Of a DNA stretch of 64,000 nt, positions 1 to 8,443 are shown piece by piece (the first letter of the stretch is position 1; every line of letters begins with the position of its first letter). Source of the DNA: Methanofollis aquaemaris (GTDB lineage: Archaea > Halobacteriota > Methanomicrobia > Methanomicrobiales > Methanofollaceae); the NCBI RefSeq assembly GCF_017357525.1, contig NZ_CP036172.1, forward strand, positions 372,001 to 436,000, read 5' to 3'. Both the position numbers and the translations under genes were made by a program. A model generated the notes under the pieces. It saw only the letters and a list, made by a program, of their open reading frames with translations. It was not told the DNA's origin and searched no databases.

Positions 1-1038
1 CCGCTCCCAGGTCAGCGCCTCTTCAAGCCCCAGGTTCAACTTGGTATAGGCCGAGTTGATGAGAGGTTCGAGGGCGACGAGAGACTTGCGGTCGACCTCC
101 CGGATCGCCTCGACCATGGTGGTGCCCTTCCCTTCCATGATCGATCCCACACCCCGGATAAATGCCGGGAAATCCTCGTCCCTGAGCACCACATTGTGGT
201 TGTCGATGTACCCGATGATCCCGAGGGGGGCAAGCAGGAGACCGATCATCAGGTAGACCATTCCGGTGTTCACTCCTGCCAGAAGAAGGAGGAGAACACC
301 GACCGCGGTGATCCCGAGGATCGGTTTCTGCAGCCTGTCGATCATCGCTTGTTCACGCGAACACCAGTGGTTCATCGAACGGTCGATGGTCTTCTCGTCG
401 ACCGGGACGGCGCGATACATCAGGGTGACGCCGAACCCGGAGGTGAGCAGGACCATGGCATAGGCCATGTTGAGTGCGGAATCGATCCCGCTCGGTGCAT
501 AGATCGCGACCGAGATCATGAGGATGATCGCAATGAGCATCGAGGAGAAGAGGAGGGCGATATAGGCGTCGCCCCACTTTTTCAGCATCTCAAAGCCCTG
601 TTCGAAGGTGTTGCGGTAGACATTGCGGGCGGTGCCCAATTCCATCTCCAGGAAGTCGCCGTCAGGCACCCCTGACTCGATGGAGTTGGCGTACCGGTTG
701 AACATGCTCCTGAGCATGTCGTTGTGGACCCGGTCGGCCACCATCCTGAGCCCCTCGGCATACCCGTAGTTCCAGCGTTTGACAAAGAAGACAACCTTCT
801 GGATGTACTTTGTCGAGATGTACTCGTACCGGTTTGCGGTGTACTCGAAGAGTTCGGGCCTGGAGACGTCTGCCGTCATCGCCGAAGCCATGTATGTCGT
901 CATGAAGACCAGGTCCCCTTCCATCTTCTTGTTCTCGGAGATCTCGGCGACCTTTGTCTTCACCGCCTTGAACTCTCCTTCGAAGGGGACTGTCCCGCCG
1001 TTCTTCTCGGCGAGTTTGCTCTTCACCGACTCAAACAT
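1..1038 (-). CDS. flaJ: Archaellum platform protein FlaJ (ArlJ), partial at left edge
   Basis: Membrane platform on which the archaellum ATPase FlaI acts during filament assembly. Only the first 346 residues are visible; the gene continues past base 1. A soluble N-terminal part of about 155 residues is followed by two pairs of hydrophobic helices at roughly residues 160-181, 189-208, 240-256 and 258-277, which fits the FlaJ/TadC-type platform fold. The ATG at 1038 lies 3 bases beyond the flaI stop (1042-1044), so it is probably translated by coupling. Identity follows from the membrane pattern plus position after flaH and flaI, the invariant order in Euryarchaeota. No upstream promoter is seen between the two genes. 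Confidence 0.9.
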   Translation of the reverse strand, partial: MFESVKSKLAEKNGGTVPFEGEFKAVKTKVAEISENKKMEGDLVFMTTYMASAMTADVSRPELFEYTANRYEYISTKYIQKVVFFVKRWNYGYAEGLRMVADRVHNDMLRSMFNRYANSIESGVPDGDFLEMELGTARNVYRNTFEQGFEMLKKWGDAYIALLFSSMLIAIILMISVAIYAPSGIDSALNMAYAMVLLTSGFGVTLMYRAVPVDEKTIDRSMNHWCSREQAMIDRLQKPILGITAVGVLLLLLAGVNTGMVYLMIGLLLAPLGIIGYIDNHNVVLRDEDFPAFIRGVGSIMEGKGTTMVEAIREVDRKSLVALEPLINSAYTKLNLGLEEALTWER

Positions 1039-1041
1039 CTC

Positions 1042-2907
1042 TCAGACCTCGATATCAAGGAGACCCTGTTTCTTGATCTTCGAGATCATGTGGAAGAGAT
1101 CCCAGAACCTGATATACCCGGCATCGTTGAGCCTCTGCAGGATCTTCGCCCGTTTCTCGACCTCAAAGTAGATCTCGTTTCTCTTGCTTTCCGGGATGCC
1201 GAGCAGGGTCGCGATCTTGTTCTCAAGCAGATAACTGCTCCCCCGCCCGGAAAAGACATGCTCGTCGGTGACCGGGTCCCAGTGGAACATCTCGACAAAG
1301 GAGAAGCCCTGGGACTGGGGATCATAGCCGACAAGTTCGTTGATGCTGAGGATCCTTCGTACGGTCCCGCCGCCCGGTCTGCGGACCGCACTCTGGATGA
1401 GGACGATGTTGAGGTTGTCCACATGGGTTTTCGGGATATTGATCGGGTCACCGCAGAGACGCTGGATCAATTTTTCCACCGACGCGGCGTGGAAGGTGCT
1501 CATGACCGGGTGGCCGGTCTGCATGGCCGAGAAGGCGACGCTCCCTTCGATACCACGGATTTCACCCACCAGGATCTGGTTGGGACGCTGACGGAGGGCG
1601 GCTTTCAGCAGGTCGAACATCGTCACGTCCGAGCCCTCGCCCTCGCCCTTACCCTTCCCCTTCGCGACCTCGCGCGTCCAGTTCCGGTGCGGCACGGTCA
1701 GTTCGGGGGTATCCTCGATGGTCACGATCTTGTTCTCAGGCGGGAGAAAGGTGGTGATGGCGTTGAGGGTGGTCGTCTTCCCACTCGCCGTCTCCCCGCT
1801 CACGAAGAGGGACATCCCGAACTCAAGGCAGATCCAGAGGTACGCCGCGATCGTGAAGTCGCAGGTCTTGGAACTGATGAGGTGGAGGATGGAGAGCGGT
1901 TCTTCATTCACTCTCCTGATCGTGAAGTTGCTCCCGTGCCGACTGATGTCGCTGCCGTACACGATGTTGATACGCGACCCGTCAGGGAGGGTGGCGTCCA
2001 CCACCGGGTTGCGGTAGGTGATCGGTTTCTTGATCCGCTCGGCCATCTTGATGACAAAATGGTCGAGGGGGCCGGATTCCGTGAACCCGATCACCGACTT
2101 GAGCCCCTTGAAGACCTTGTGCTCGATGAAGATCGGGCCGACGCCGTCGCAGGAGATATCCTCGATATAGGGGTCGGAGAGGAAGGGCTTGAGGATGCCC
2201 ATCTCGATCTTGTCCCTGACCATCATGTACTCGAGCGCCCGGTGTTCCTGGGGGGTGACCACGATCCGCCCGTCAGGGAGTCTGGTGACCCCTGTGTCCA
2301 CCTCGCTGGTGTCAAGTTTCTTCTTTGCCGAGAAGTCGGTGTTGAGGAACTTGACAACTTTGTCCTTGACCGAGGTCTTCTGGATGCCTTTGAGGAGGTC
2401 GGAACTGATCTCCTCGCCCGACTCTTTGATGTACACGATCTCATGGATCAGTTTCTTCAGGACCACCGTCCGCTCCTCGTTGGTGATCGGGTCTTTATCC
2501 AGGGCATCCAGGAGGTCGATGAGCCTGGCCTCGACTGCCGGCATCAGATAGTTGACACTGTGGAGGAAGGAGGGCTCGATCGGGATATAGTAGTTCCTGA
2601 CATCTTCGGGGTCCTGAAGGATGTGAATGAATGTGTCACCGTCAGCCGGGTAGATGAGGTTGAGGTTCTCAATGTTTCTGGCGTCCCGCCCGAGTTCAGA
2701 GAAGAAGAGCGGGATCCCATACTGGTTCACCGGGAAGATGTTGAGGTACTCGAGAAGGTGAGGGCTCTGCTTCACGTACTCTCTCGCATTGGAGGGGAGC
2801 ATCCGGTACAGGGCAGAGGACTCGGGGTCTGCATAGCAACCGCTCAGATCCTCGTTTGCCTCTGTTTTGAATGGGAGTTTTGCTGAAACAAAGAGTGGTG
2901 CGCCCAT
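1042..2907 (-). CDS. flaI: Archaellum motor/assembly ATPase FlaI (ArlI)
   Basis: Type II/IV secretion superfamily ATPase that powers archaellum assembly and rotation at the inner face of the membrane, with FlaH and FlaJ. The 621-residue protein has a Walker A motif GETASGKT at residues 371-378, a Walker B region with LVGEIRG around 446-452 and a downstream His box (TFHAASVE, about 471-478). A glycine/lysine-rich insert (KGKGKGEGEG, about 416-425) and a long N-terminal region of about 200 residues make it somewhat longer than the common 500-560 residue form. The ATG at 2907 follows the flaH stop by one base, which indicates tight coupling within the operon. Confidence 0.95.
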   Translation of the reverse strand: MGAPLFVSAKLPFKTEANEDLSGCYADPESSALYRMLPSNAREYVKQSPHLLEYLNIFPVNQYGIPLFFSELGRDARNIENLNLIYPADGDTFIHILQDPEDVRNYYIPIEPSFLHSVNYLMPAVEARLIDLLDALDKDPITNEERTVVLKKLIHEIVYIKESGEEISSDLLKGIQKTSVKDKVVKFLNTDFSAKKKLDTSEVDTGVTRLPDGRIVVTPQEHRALEYMMVRDKIEMGILKPFLSDPYIEDISCDGVGPIFIEHKVFKGLKSVIGFTESGPLDHFVIKMAERIKKPITYRNPVVDATLPDGSRINIVYGSDISRHGSNFTIRRVNEEPLSILHLISSKTCDFTIAAYLWICLEFGMSLFVSGETASGKTTTLNAITTFLPPENKIVTIEDTPELTVPHRNWTREVAKGKGKGEGEGSDVTMFDLLKAALRQRPNQILVGEIRGIEGSVAFSAMQTGHPVMSTFHAASVEKLIQRLCGDPINIPKTHVDNLNIVLIQSAVRRPGGGTVRRILSINELVGYDPQSQGFSFVEMFHWDPVTDEHVFSGRGSSYLLENKIATLLGIPESKRNEIYFEVEKRAKILQRLNDAGYIRFWDLFHMISKIKKQGLLDIEV

Positions 2908-2908
2908 A

Positions 2909-3655
2909 TCAGACCTTCGCGTAGGTCATCGGAATAATCTTCATGCCATAACCTGGGTGGACCTCGAAACTGATGATGTTCCCGGTGGTCCTCTGTGCCC
3001 CGCGTACCTTTACGACCTCAAGCATCATGACGTACTTGTCGCCGACAAGTGCCTTCTTCATGAAGAGGTGGGCGTCGCAGATCGATCTGATACGCACCAG
3101 GGTGTCGGCCTCGAAGGCGTAGGTGTGCAGGGTGATCAGGATCGTCTTGCCGTGGTCGACGAGGTTTTTGCAGTTCGTGAAGAAGGTGAGGATCATGTCG
3201 GTGGAGGCGTATTCCGTGAAAAGCGTGAGTGAATCGATGACCGCCACCTCGGCCTTGCTCTGATGGATCTGCGCGATGATGGCCTGGAGGATGCCCTGCA
3301 TGTCCTCTTTCTTCCACTCAAACCCGACGGTATGCAGGGGATAGGTTCGCAGATATCCCCAGGCAAAGTAGTCGGAGATGTCCAGGCTCATTGACTCCAT
3401 CTGGCTGATGAAACTCTTGGTGGTGTTCTCGGTGGTGAAGAGGTCGACGTTGAGTCCCTGCTTCATCGCTCCCCAGATGATCTGCTGGGTGAGCACGCTC
3501 TTGCCGGTGTCGTTCTCCCCTTCGATGAGGGTGAGCGACTCGAGGGGCAGGCCGTCGGCAATCTTCTTGTCCAGTTCCGTGTTTCCTGTGGAGAGGATCT
3601 TCTTGTCCGCCCCGCCAAGGAGGTCGCCAAGGGAGTTGTCTGATTGTTCCGCCAT
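2909..3655 (-). CDS. flaH: Archaellum regulatory ATP-binding protein FlaH (ArlH)
   Basis: RecA/KaiC-like ATP-binding protein that docks on FlaI in the archaellum motor. The 248 residues contain Walker A GENDTGKS at residues 46-53 and a Walker B-like stretch AEVAVIDSLTLF in the middle; in this family ATP binding rather than turnover is thought to matter. The start at 3655 has a GGTGA ribosome site 5-10 bases upstream on the minus strand, which overlaps the 3' end of the preceding gene. Order and spacing (5 bases after FlaF, 1 base before FlaI) place it inside the archaellum operon. Confidence 0.94.
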   Translation of the reverse strand: MAEQSDNSLGDLLGGADKKILSTGNTELDKKIADGLPLESLTLIEGENDTGKSVLTQQIIWGAMKQGLNVDLFTTENTTKSFISQMESMSLDISDYFAWGYLRTYPLHTVGFEWKKEDMQGILQAIIAQIHQSKAEVAVIDSLTLFTEYASTDMILTFFTNCKNLVDHGKTILITLHTYAFEADTLVRIRSICDAHLFMKKALVGDKYVMMLEVVKVRGAQRTTGNIISFEVHPGYGMKIIPMTYAKV

Positions 3656-3659
3656 GGTA

Positions 3660-4148
3660 TCACCTGAGATATGCAGAGTCTGAGACGCCGTTCGACGTCG
3701 TTACCTGGGCCCAGTCGGGCTGGGCGCCTTCGTAATGGATCGACATATTGATCCTTTCATCTGGATCGAGTTCATGGGGATGGATGGCATCGGGCTGGAT
3801 CGAGACCCACGACCAGGTGCCGGCACCGCCTGCGGTGTTATAGGGATAATAGATCGGGGTTGTTTTCTCAGTGGCGGTGAAGACCACCATCTGGTCGAAC
3901 TTCAGGATCGGTTCGTTGCCGGTGTTCTCCACCAGGAGATAGAAGGTCGAGGCGCTGGTGTCTACAGAGTGATCGATGATTGTAATCGACGTATGGAGAC
4001 GGGACTCCTGTACCTGGACCAGGTCTTTGTGGGCGGCGGCGACCACCTCTGCGGTGACAAGGGTGCCGCCGATGATCGTGTAGGCGACGACAATGATGAG
4101 GACAATCGATATTGCCGATGCAACCAGTGACCCCGCTCCCATGCTCAT
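3660..4148 (-). CDS. flaF: Archaellum stator protein, FlaF-type (ArlF)
   Basis: Single-span protein with a prepilin-like hydrophobic N-terminus and a beta-rich outer domain, belonging to the FlaF/FlaG pair that anchors the archaellum motor to the S-layer. Two starts are possible: ATG 4148, which overlaps the previous stop as ATGA, or ATG 4142 giving MGAGSLVASAIS. The first is preferred for coupling. A hydrophobic helix covers about residues 6-30, and then comes a region with TSITIIDHSV and a VENTGNEPI strand motif. I assign FlaF over FlaG because FlaF proteins usually begin MG and lack the RTDIxI signature seen in the neighbour. The F/G names could be swapped. Confidence 0.8.
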   Translation of the reverse strand: MSMGAGSLVASAISIVLIIVVAYTIIGGTLVTAEVVAAAHKDLVQVQESRLHTSITIIDHSVDTSASTFYLLVENTGNEPILKFDQMVVFTATEKTTPIYYPYNTAGGAGTWSWVSIQPDAIHPHELDPDERINMSIHYEGAQPDWAQVTTSNGVSDSAYLR

Positions 4149-4630
4149 GCACCTGCCGTGAACTCTGTCGACCTCACCGTCCCGCCGGGCAGCACGATCT
4201 GGAAATAGACGACATCTCCGGACACTGTAGGAAGAAGGTTGCAATCATCGATGTCAATCAGGATCGTCTCACCTGGCAGCCAGTATTTTGAGTCTCCATC
4301 AAGGACATCATAGGTCCAGCCTGAAGAATAAGAGATCCGGTTGAATTCGCCGGGTTTGCCGATGAAGATGTCAGATGAAGACAGTTCATTTACTGCAATC
4401 CGGGTTGAACCGAGATTTTTAATCCAGATATCCGCACTCTTGTTCGAGGCTGAGACATAGGCATTGATGATCTTGATATCTGTCCGGGCCTGCTGATCCA
4501 CGGCATGAGAAGTAGATCCTGCAGTGTCAGAAATAGTATAAATTATGGGGAAAATTGCATTAACGAGCACTCCGGCTGCTATTACAGCACCGATTAGCAA
4601 TATAGCAGTCGTAATGGTTTCGCTCGACAT
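4145..4630 (-). CDS. flaG: Archaellum stator protein, FlaG-type (ArlG)
   Basis: A 161-residue protein with an N-terminal hydrophobic helix (about residues 6-30) and a soluble extracytoplasmic domain. The sequence after the helix (DQQARTDIKIINAYV, then IWIKNLGSTRI) matches the pattern of FlaG proteins, in which a serine/glutamine-rich helix is followed by a RTDxxII strand and a KNxGS motif. FlaG forms filaments at the motor base and partners FlaF in stator function. It lies 14 bases after the FlaD/E-like gene and overlaps the FlaF gene by 4 bases. Start ATG 4630 gives the expected very short cytoplasmic tip before the helix. Confidence 0.8.
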   Translation of the reverse strand: MSSETITTAILLIGAVIAAGVLVNAIFPIIYTISDTAGSTSHAVDQQARTDIKIINAYVSASNKSADIWIKNLGSTRIAVNELSSSDIFIGKPGEFNRISYSSGWTYDVLDGDSKYWLPGETILIDIDDCNLLPTVSGDVVYFQIVLPGGTVRSTEFTAGA

Positions 4631-4644
4631 CCATCATATCCTGT

Positions 4645-5430
4645 TCAAATCCTTTCCAGCGATTTGATCCAGTCATCGCTGGTGTCTTTCTCGATCTCTT
4701 CCTGCTTTTCGCCTTCGACTTTTGTGGACTTGTTGTCCATCAGCACCTGGATCATGTCCCGGTCGAGGGAGATGTCGTTGGGGTCAAGGATGCGGTTGAG
4801 GACATAGAGTTCTGAGACAAATTCTTCTGCTTTGATCTCGTCGGCCTCGCCGAGGGAGGGGGGCATGAGCCTGGCGATCTCTTTGACCTGCGCGATCTCG
4901 TCGCGTTCCAGGTAGCCCATGGAGGAGTACGAGTCGAGCATGATCTCAAGTCGGTCAAGGCCGTATTTCTTGACAGCCTTGCCGGTCCACTCAAAGAGCC
5001 GGTGGACTTTCTGGAGGCGGATTTTGCTCTGTTTTGGGTGTTCGGAGGACTGATGCTGGTTTGCGGCGAGCTGCGCCTGAAGGGCGGCAAGCATCTCGCT
5101 GTCGGCCTGAAGACCTGCGAGGTCAGATCCGAGATCAGGTTTTTTCTGTTTTTTCGGTCTGGTCTTGACCTCTTCCTCTTCTTCCTCTATTTCTTCTTCC
5201 TCTTCTTCGGCGTCCGCCGTGTCTATGGGGGGCGCCTGGGCAAAGCCGCTTGCAGCAAAGACGAAGGGGTTCTCCATCTCGTTCATCCGCTCCCTGATGT
5301 CGATGAGGAGCTTCTTGATCGATGACTTGACGAGGTCAACCTCACGCTCAAGGTTTGCGAGTTTGACCTCAGGATCGTCTGCCGACGCGGCGCCGAGAAT
5401 TTGATCAACCTGTGCCTGGTTCACCGTCAT
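4645..5430 (-). CDS. FlaD/FlaE-like archaellum accessory protein
   Basis: A 261-residue soluble protein in the operon slot of flaC/D/E, the cytosolic ring proteins that link the archaellum motor to chemotaxis adaptors in Euryarchaeota. Residues 20-55 look like a coiled coil, residues 74-88 are an almost pure glutamate run, then a lysine-rich linker and a C-terminal helical domain (about 145-225, with LQKVHRLFEWTGKAVKKYG and LDSYSSMGYL) that resembles the FlaD/E domain with its W and YYxxIGWI-like ending. The classic GWI ending is not exact. A GGTGATG site precedes ATG 5430. Family placement rests mostly on synteny and the C-terminal domain. Confidence 0.75.
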   Translation of the reverse strand: MTVNQAQVDQILGAASADDPEVKLANLEREVDLVKSSIKKLLIDIRERMNEMENPFVFAASGFAQAPPIDTADAEEEEEEIEEEEEEVKTRPKKQKKPDLGSDLAGLQADSEMLAALQAQLAANQHQSSEHPKQSKIRLQKVHRLFEWTGKAVKKYGLDRLEIMLDSYSSMGYLERDEIAQVKEIARLMPPSLGEADEIKAEEFVSELYVLNRILDPNDISLDRDMIQVLMDNKSTKVEGEKQEEIEKDTSDDWIKSLERI

Positions 5431-5466
5431 TCCACATCACCATTCCCTTTTTCAGAGTTCGACCTC

Positions 5467-5474
5467 AAAAAAAA
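5467..5474 (-). terminator. T8 run after flaB pair
   Basis: On the minus strand a C5 tract is followed by eight T residues 23-30 bases past the second flagellin stop. Runs of T are the usual intrinsic termination signal in archaea. Partial termination here would make flagellin mRNA exceed that of the downstream motor genes. No clear separate promoter was seen for the downstream genes. Confidence 0.4.
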
Positions 5475-5496
5475 GGGGGTTAGTAGATTCAAATCC

Positions 5497-6102
5497 TCAC
5501 TCGAAGAGGAGGGTAACGTTGTCGACCTGTGTCGGCACGTACTTCTTCAGCTGGAGGGTCGCACCGACCGCAGGCTTGAGTTCAATGCCGAACTGATCGC
5601 CGGAGACTGCAGTTGCATCTGCCGGAATCGAGACGTTAATGAGGAACTGTTCGCCCCTCTGCACGAGGGTGTCGTCGTTCCCGTTCAGGATCTGCTCGAC
5701 AGACCAGTTGCCTGCACCAGGGACACCAGGGGTAATCTTACCGGTCTTTCTGTCCACAGAGGAACTCCGGTTGACAATGTACTGGCCGCCCTTATCGGTA
5801 TAGGTCATCAGGACGTCTCCGACATCATAGGCGCTACCGCCGGCAGTCGTCGAGATGGTAAAGAGGACGTTCGTCAGATTATCATGGGACGATCCGCCGA
5901 GGCCGACGACATTGCCGACGATCTCGACGCTCGAACTGGCCTGTGCCATACTGCTGTGGACGACTTCCTGGCTCTTCTGGGAGGTGAAGAAACCAGCGCC
6001 GAGCATCACATACGAGAAGACCGCTGCGACCACAACAAATGCGATGAGCACGATTGCAGCCTCAAGGCCGGTAAATGCTTCTTCCTGCTTGAAAGATCTC
6101 AT
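5497..6102 (-). CDS. flaB: Archaellin (flagellin) FlaB, second copy
   Basis: Structural subunit of the archaellum filament. The 201-residue precursor starts MRSFKQEEAFTGLEAA and then has the long hydrophobic helix that forms the filament core, the hallmark of class III signal peptide substrates of the FlaK/PibD peptidase; the outer domain is threonine/serine and glycine rich. A GAGGTGA ribosome site lies just upstream of ATG 6102. It follows the first flagellin by 12 bases. The N-terminal coding region shares a 54-bp exact stretch with the neighbour (see repeats). No dedicated prepilin peptidase is in view. Confidence 0.94.
   Translation of the reverse strand: MRSFKQEEAFTGLEAAIVLIAFVVVAAVFSYVMLGAGFFTSQKSQEVVHSSMAQASSSVEIVGNVVGLGGSSHDNLTNVLFTISTTAGGSAYDVGDVLMTYTDKGGQYIVNRSSSVDRKTGKITPGVPGAGNWSVEQILNGNDDTLVQRGEQFLINVSIPADATAVSGDQFGIELKPAVGATLQLKKYVPTQVDNVTLLFE
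5955..6008. repeat. 54-bp exact repeat within flagellin genes, copy 1
   Basis: This stretch is identical over 54 bases to 6519-6572 in the neighbouring flagellin gene and codes for the end of the core helix and the QKSQEVVH segment. Flanks diverge at synonymous and non-synonymous sites, so this looks like a conversion tract or a site of strong nucleotide constraint. Confidence 0.9.
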
Positions 6103-6114
6103 TTCTGTCTCACC

Positions 6115-6669
6115 TCAGTACACTTCGTAGAATCTCTTATCTTCAATCCGCGTGGGGGCGGTCCGTGCGAGGGACAGTGCGGCACCGACCGACGGCTTCA
6201 CGTCGATGGTGAAGACCTGCTTCGGGCTGACAGAAACATCATTCAGGGGCACATCAACTTTCACCAGTTCGCCGGCCTCAAGGAGGCTGTCGGAGTCGGT
6301 ATCGTTGTTGTACCAGGTGTATCCTACCTGCGTACTGTTCAGCAACGCGAAGGCGTTGTCCGTGGTCACCGCATATGCAGTCCTGCTGAGGTCGACGGGC
6401 GTACCGCCAGAGGTCAGCTGGAGATAAAAGGTCGCATTGGCCAGTTTGTCGCTGGCGCCACCTATCACGACGACGCTGCCCGCCAGATCGACCGACGAAC
6501 TCGTCTGAGAAGTCGCCGTGTGGACGACTTCCTGGCTCTTCTGGGAGGTGAAGAAACCAGCGCCGAGCATCATGTACGAGAACACAGCGGCCACGACGAC
6601 GAAGGCGATCAGGACGATCGCAGCCTCGAGACCGGTGAATGCCTCATCATTCTTTCCGAATTTTCTCAT
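6115..6669 (-). CDS. flaB: Archaellin (flagellin) FlaB, first copy of operon
   Basis: First gene of the archaellum operon, encoding a 184-residue flagellin precursor that begins MRKFGKNDEAFTGLEAA followed by a hydrophobic core helix to about residue 37. The C-terminal domain differs clearly from the second copy, while the first 60 residues are nearly identical, so the two subunits should co-assemble. ATG 6669 has GGTGA 6-10 bases upstream and a TATA box at about 6739-6747, which gives a leader of roughly 45 bases. As the promoter-proximal gene it should be the most strongly expressed in the locus. Confidence 0.94.
   Translation of the reverse strand: MRKFGKNDEAFTGLEAAIVLIAFVVVAAVFSYMMLGAGFFTSQKSQEVVHTATSQTSSSVDLAGSVVVIGGASDKLANATFYLQLTSGGTPVDLSRTAYAVTTDNAFALLNSTQVGYTWYNNDTDSDSLLEAGELVKVDVPLNDVSVSPKQVFTIDVKPSVGAALSLARTAPTRIEDKRFYEVY
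6519..6572. repeat. 54-bp exact repeat within flagellin genes, copy 2
   Basis: Partner of 5955-6008, in the same orientation 564 bases away. Recombination between the two would fuse the two flagellins and delete the intervening 564 bases in frame. Confidence 0.9.
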
Positions 6670-6738
6670 AACTTCACCCTAGATTTTCAGTGAACGCTGG
6701 ACCCGTCCAACATTCCTACCAAGTAACTCTACATCCGA

Positions 6739-6747
6739 ATATATATA
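6739..6747 (-). promoter_or_regulatory. TATA box of archaellum operon
   Basis: The run ATATATATA at 6739-6747 reads as a strong archaeal TATA box for leftward transcription. Initiation about 25 bases downstream (near 6714) leaves a 45-base leader carrying GGTGA before the flagellin ATG at 6669. Confidence 0.65.
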
Positions 6748-6870
6748 GATTCGCATTTTTATGCCGGCACGTTCAATTCTTTTATCGGGAATACCATCCC
6801 AATCAATTCTCAATTCAAAGATAGAAGAATTTTTATGCACCCTGAAATCATATAGATCGAGAGCAAACAG

Positions 6871-7533
6871 ATGGAGAAAGAAGACGTAATCAGCCTGGTG
6901 GCTGGAATCGCCATTGTGATCATCGTCGCTTTTGTCGTAAAGCCCATGGTTCAGGGAGAGACGCCGGGCCAGGCCATACCAAGCGCAGAAGGACAGGCAG
7001 GAGTCGGCGCTGTCCTGACGCCAACCATTCCCGCGCCCCCGCTCCAGACACCCACACCCGTGCCGACCTGGGACGGGAAGACAAAGGAAGTCGGTTTCGT
7101 CGACCCCGCGTCGTACAACATCAACCTATCAAATGACGGGATCGGCAGGGGCGTCAAGATCCCCCCCGTGATCCCGACAAAGTATCACATGGTCGCGTAC
7201 GCCAGGATCCAGGGGAAGGGTAGTGGTACGACCGAGATCATTCGCATCCCGTTCCCGTACTGGGAACTCTGGTATGATGCCGACCCATACAGCACCGACT
7301 TCTGCTTCTTCAATGTCCAGGTGATGGACGCGGACGACCCCAACCGGTTCGTGCGGATCCTCTCCCACCCGTACACCGACTTCAAGAGCAACGATGACAA
7401 GAAGAGCGGATGGACAGAACAGTTCTATGAGGGCAACGGCGATTACTGGTTTGTGATCAACACCCAGATGATCCGATCCTATGACCTCAGGGTCATGGTG
7501 CCCGAACAGTACGCGCACCCCGAGAACTCGTAA
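6871..7533 (+). CDS. Membrane-anchored protein of unknown function, divergent from archaellum operon
   Basis: I do not recognise a named family. The 220 residues have one N-terminal membrane helix (about residues 6-24), a proline/threonine-rich linker with repeated PTP motifs (about 48-68), and a C-terminal outer domain rich in aromatic residues and predicted strands (about 75-215, e.g. FPYWELWYDADPY, DYWFVIN). This is the layout of a pseudopilin-like or S-layer-associated protein with a stalk. The gene is divergent from the flagellins, with which it shares a 200-base AT-rich promoter region; a TTTTTAT box at about 6831-6837 gives a very short leader. A role at the cell surface is likely, a link to motility is only a guess. 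Confidence 0.8.
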   Translation: MEKEDVISLVAGIAIVIIVAFVVKPMVQGETPGQAIPSAEGQAGVGAVLTPTIPAPPLQTPTPVPTWDGKTKEVGFVDPASYNINLSNDGIGRGVKIPPVIPTKYHMVAYARIQGKGSGTTEIIRIPFPYWELWYDADPYSTDFCFFNVQVMDADDPNRFVRILSHPYTDFKSNDDKKSGWTEQFYEGNGDYWFVINTQMIRSYDLRVMVPEQYAHPENS

Positions 7534-7567
7534 GGCCGGCAGACCGGGAAAACCGGCCGGCACACTC

Positions 7568-7576
7568 TTTTATTAT
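7568..7576 (+). promoter_or_regulatory. TATA box, leaderless transcript of isomerase-like gene
   Basis: TTTTATTAT lies 21-29 bases before ATG 7597, and no ribosome site precedes that ATG. The spacing predicts initiation at or next to the start codon. Confidence 0.5.
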
Positions 7577-7596
7577 CCAGTGTTTCATTCTCTCCT

Positions 7597-8310
7597 ATGT
7601 ACGGGATCTCCACCTATGCCCTCCATACCCTCCCACTCGCCGAGGCGCTGGACCGGATCGCGGCCCTGACCGGATATGTCGAGGTGATGGACGACGGGCT
7701 TCACTTCCTTGAGAATGCAGAGCCGCTCCTCTCCTATGACCTCCGTTACACCATCCATGCGCCGTCCAGGAGCGTCAACATCGCCAGCACCCTTGAACCG
7801 ATCCGGCGGGCAAGCGTCGAGGTGATCACCGACTGTTTCTCCATTGCGGCGGAGGTGGGTGCCGACGTGGTTATCCATCCGGGGTACTTCGCATGGGAGG
7901 CCGACAAAGAGGAGGCGCGCCGGCAGTTCGGACGGTCGCTGGACGAACTCTCGGGGGCGGCCATGGAACGATCGATCAACTATGCGGTGGAGAACATGGC
8001 ATGGGAGTTCTTCCTCCTCCAGACTCCCGACGAACTCCCCCTGCCCGGAGATGTGGGACTTGTCCTCGATGTGGGCCATGCCAACATCAGGAGATGTCTT
8101 CCCGCATTCCTCGACCACCCGATCTCCCACTTCCATCTTCATGACAATGACGGGAGTGCCGACACCCACTCGCCGGTGGGTACCGGGACCGTCGATTTTG
8201 CCGCGGTGATGAAAGCGGTCAGGAGGAGCGGCGTTGACCCGGTGATCGAAGTGAAAGAGATCGAAGGCGCGATTGAGAGCATTGAGAAACTTGAAGGGAT
8301 TTACGGATAG
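7597..8310 (+). CDS. Sugar phosphate isomerase/epimerase-like TIM barrel
   Basis: A 237-residue protein of the xylose isomerase-like/AP endonuclease 2 superfamily. Recognisable barrel elements are the strand ADVVIHPGYF (about residues 88-97), LVLDVGHANI (about 151-160) with Asp and His ligands, HFHLHDNDG (about 173-181), and a C-terminal VIEVKEIE strand with a metal-binding Glu. The metal site (His, Asp, His, Glu) appears present. Typical members isomerise or epimerise small sugars or polyols; substrate cannot be told. Archaeal homologues of this length are often stand-alone genes, as here. Confidence 0.85.
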   Translation: MYGISTYALHTLPLAEALDRIAALTGYVEVMDDGLHFLENAEPLLSYDLRYTIHAPSRSVNIASTLEPIRRASVEVITDCFSIAAEVGADVVIHPGYFAWEADKEEARRQFGRSLDELSGAAMERSINYAVENMAWEFFLLQTPDELPLPGDVGLVLDVGHANIRRCLPAFLDHPISHFHLHDNDGSADTHSPVGTGTVDFAAVMKAVRRSGVDPVIEVKEIEGAIESIEKLEGIYG

Positions 8311-8443
8311 ATTCCAACGTAATATACACAATATATTATTCTTTTTCTGATCTGGAACAATCAACACAATTTTATAGGAGATTCGCTCACCTATGTAATG
8401 CATCTGTGCTCTGGTGGCCCGACCACTGGCAGGATGAACAGGT

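Noticed and set aside
724-2886. 720-residue plus-strand frame opposite flaI
   Set aside because: Mirror of a high-GC gene. The composition (Asp/Val/His/Arg-rich, no motif) is that of an antisense shadow, and flaI is certain.
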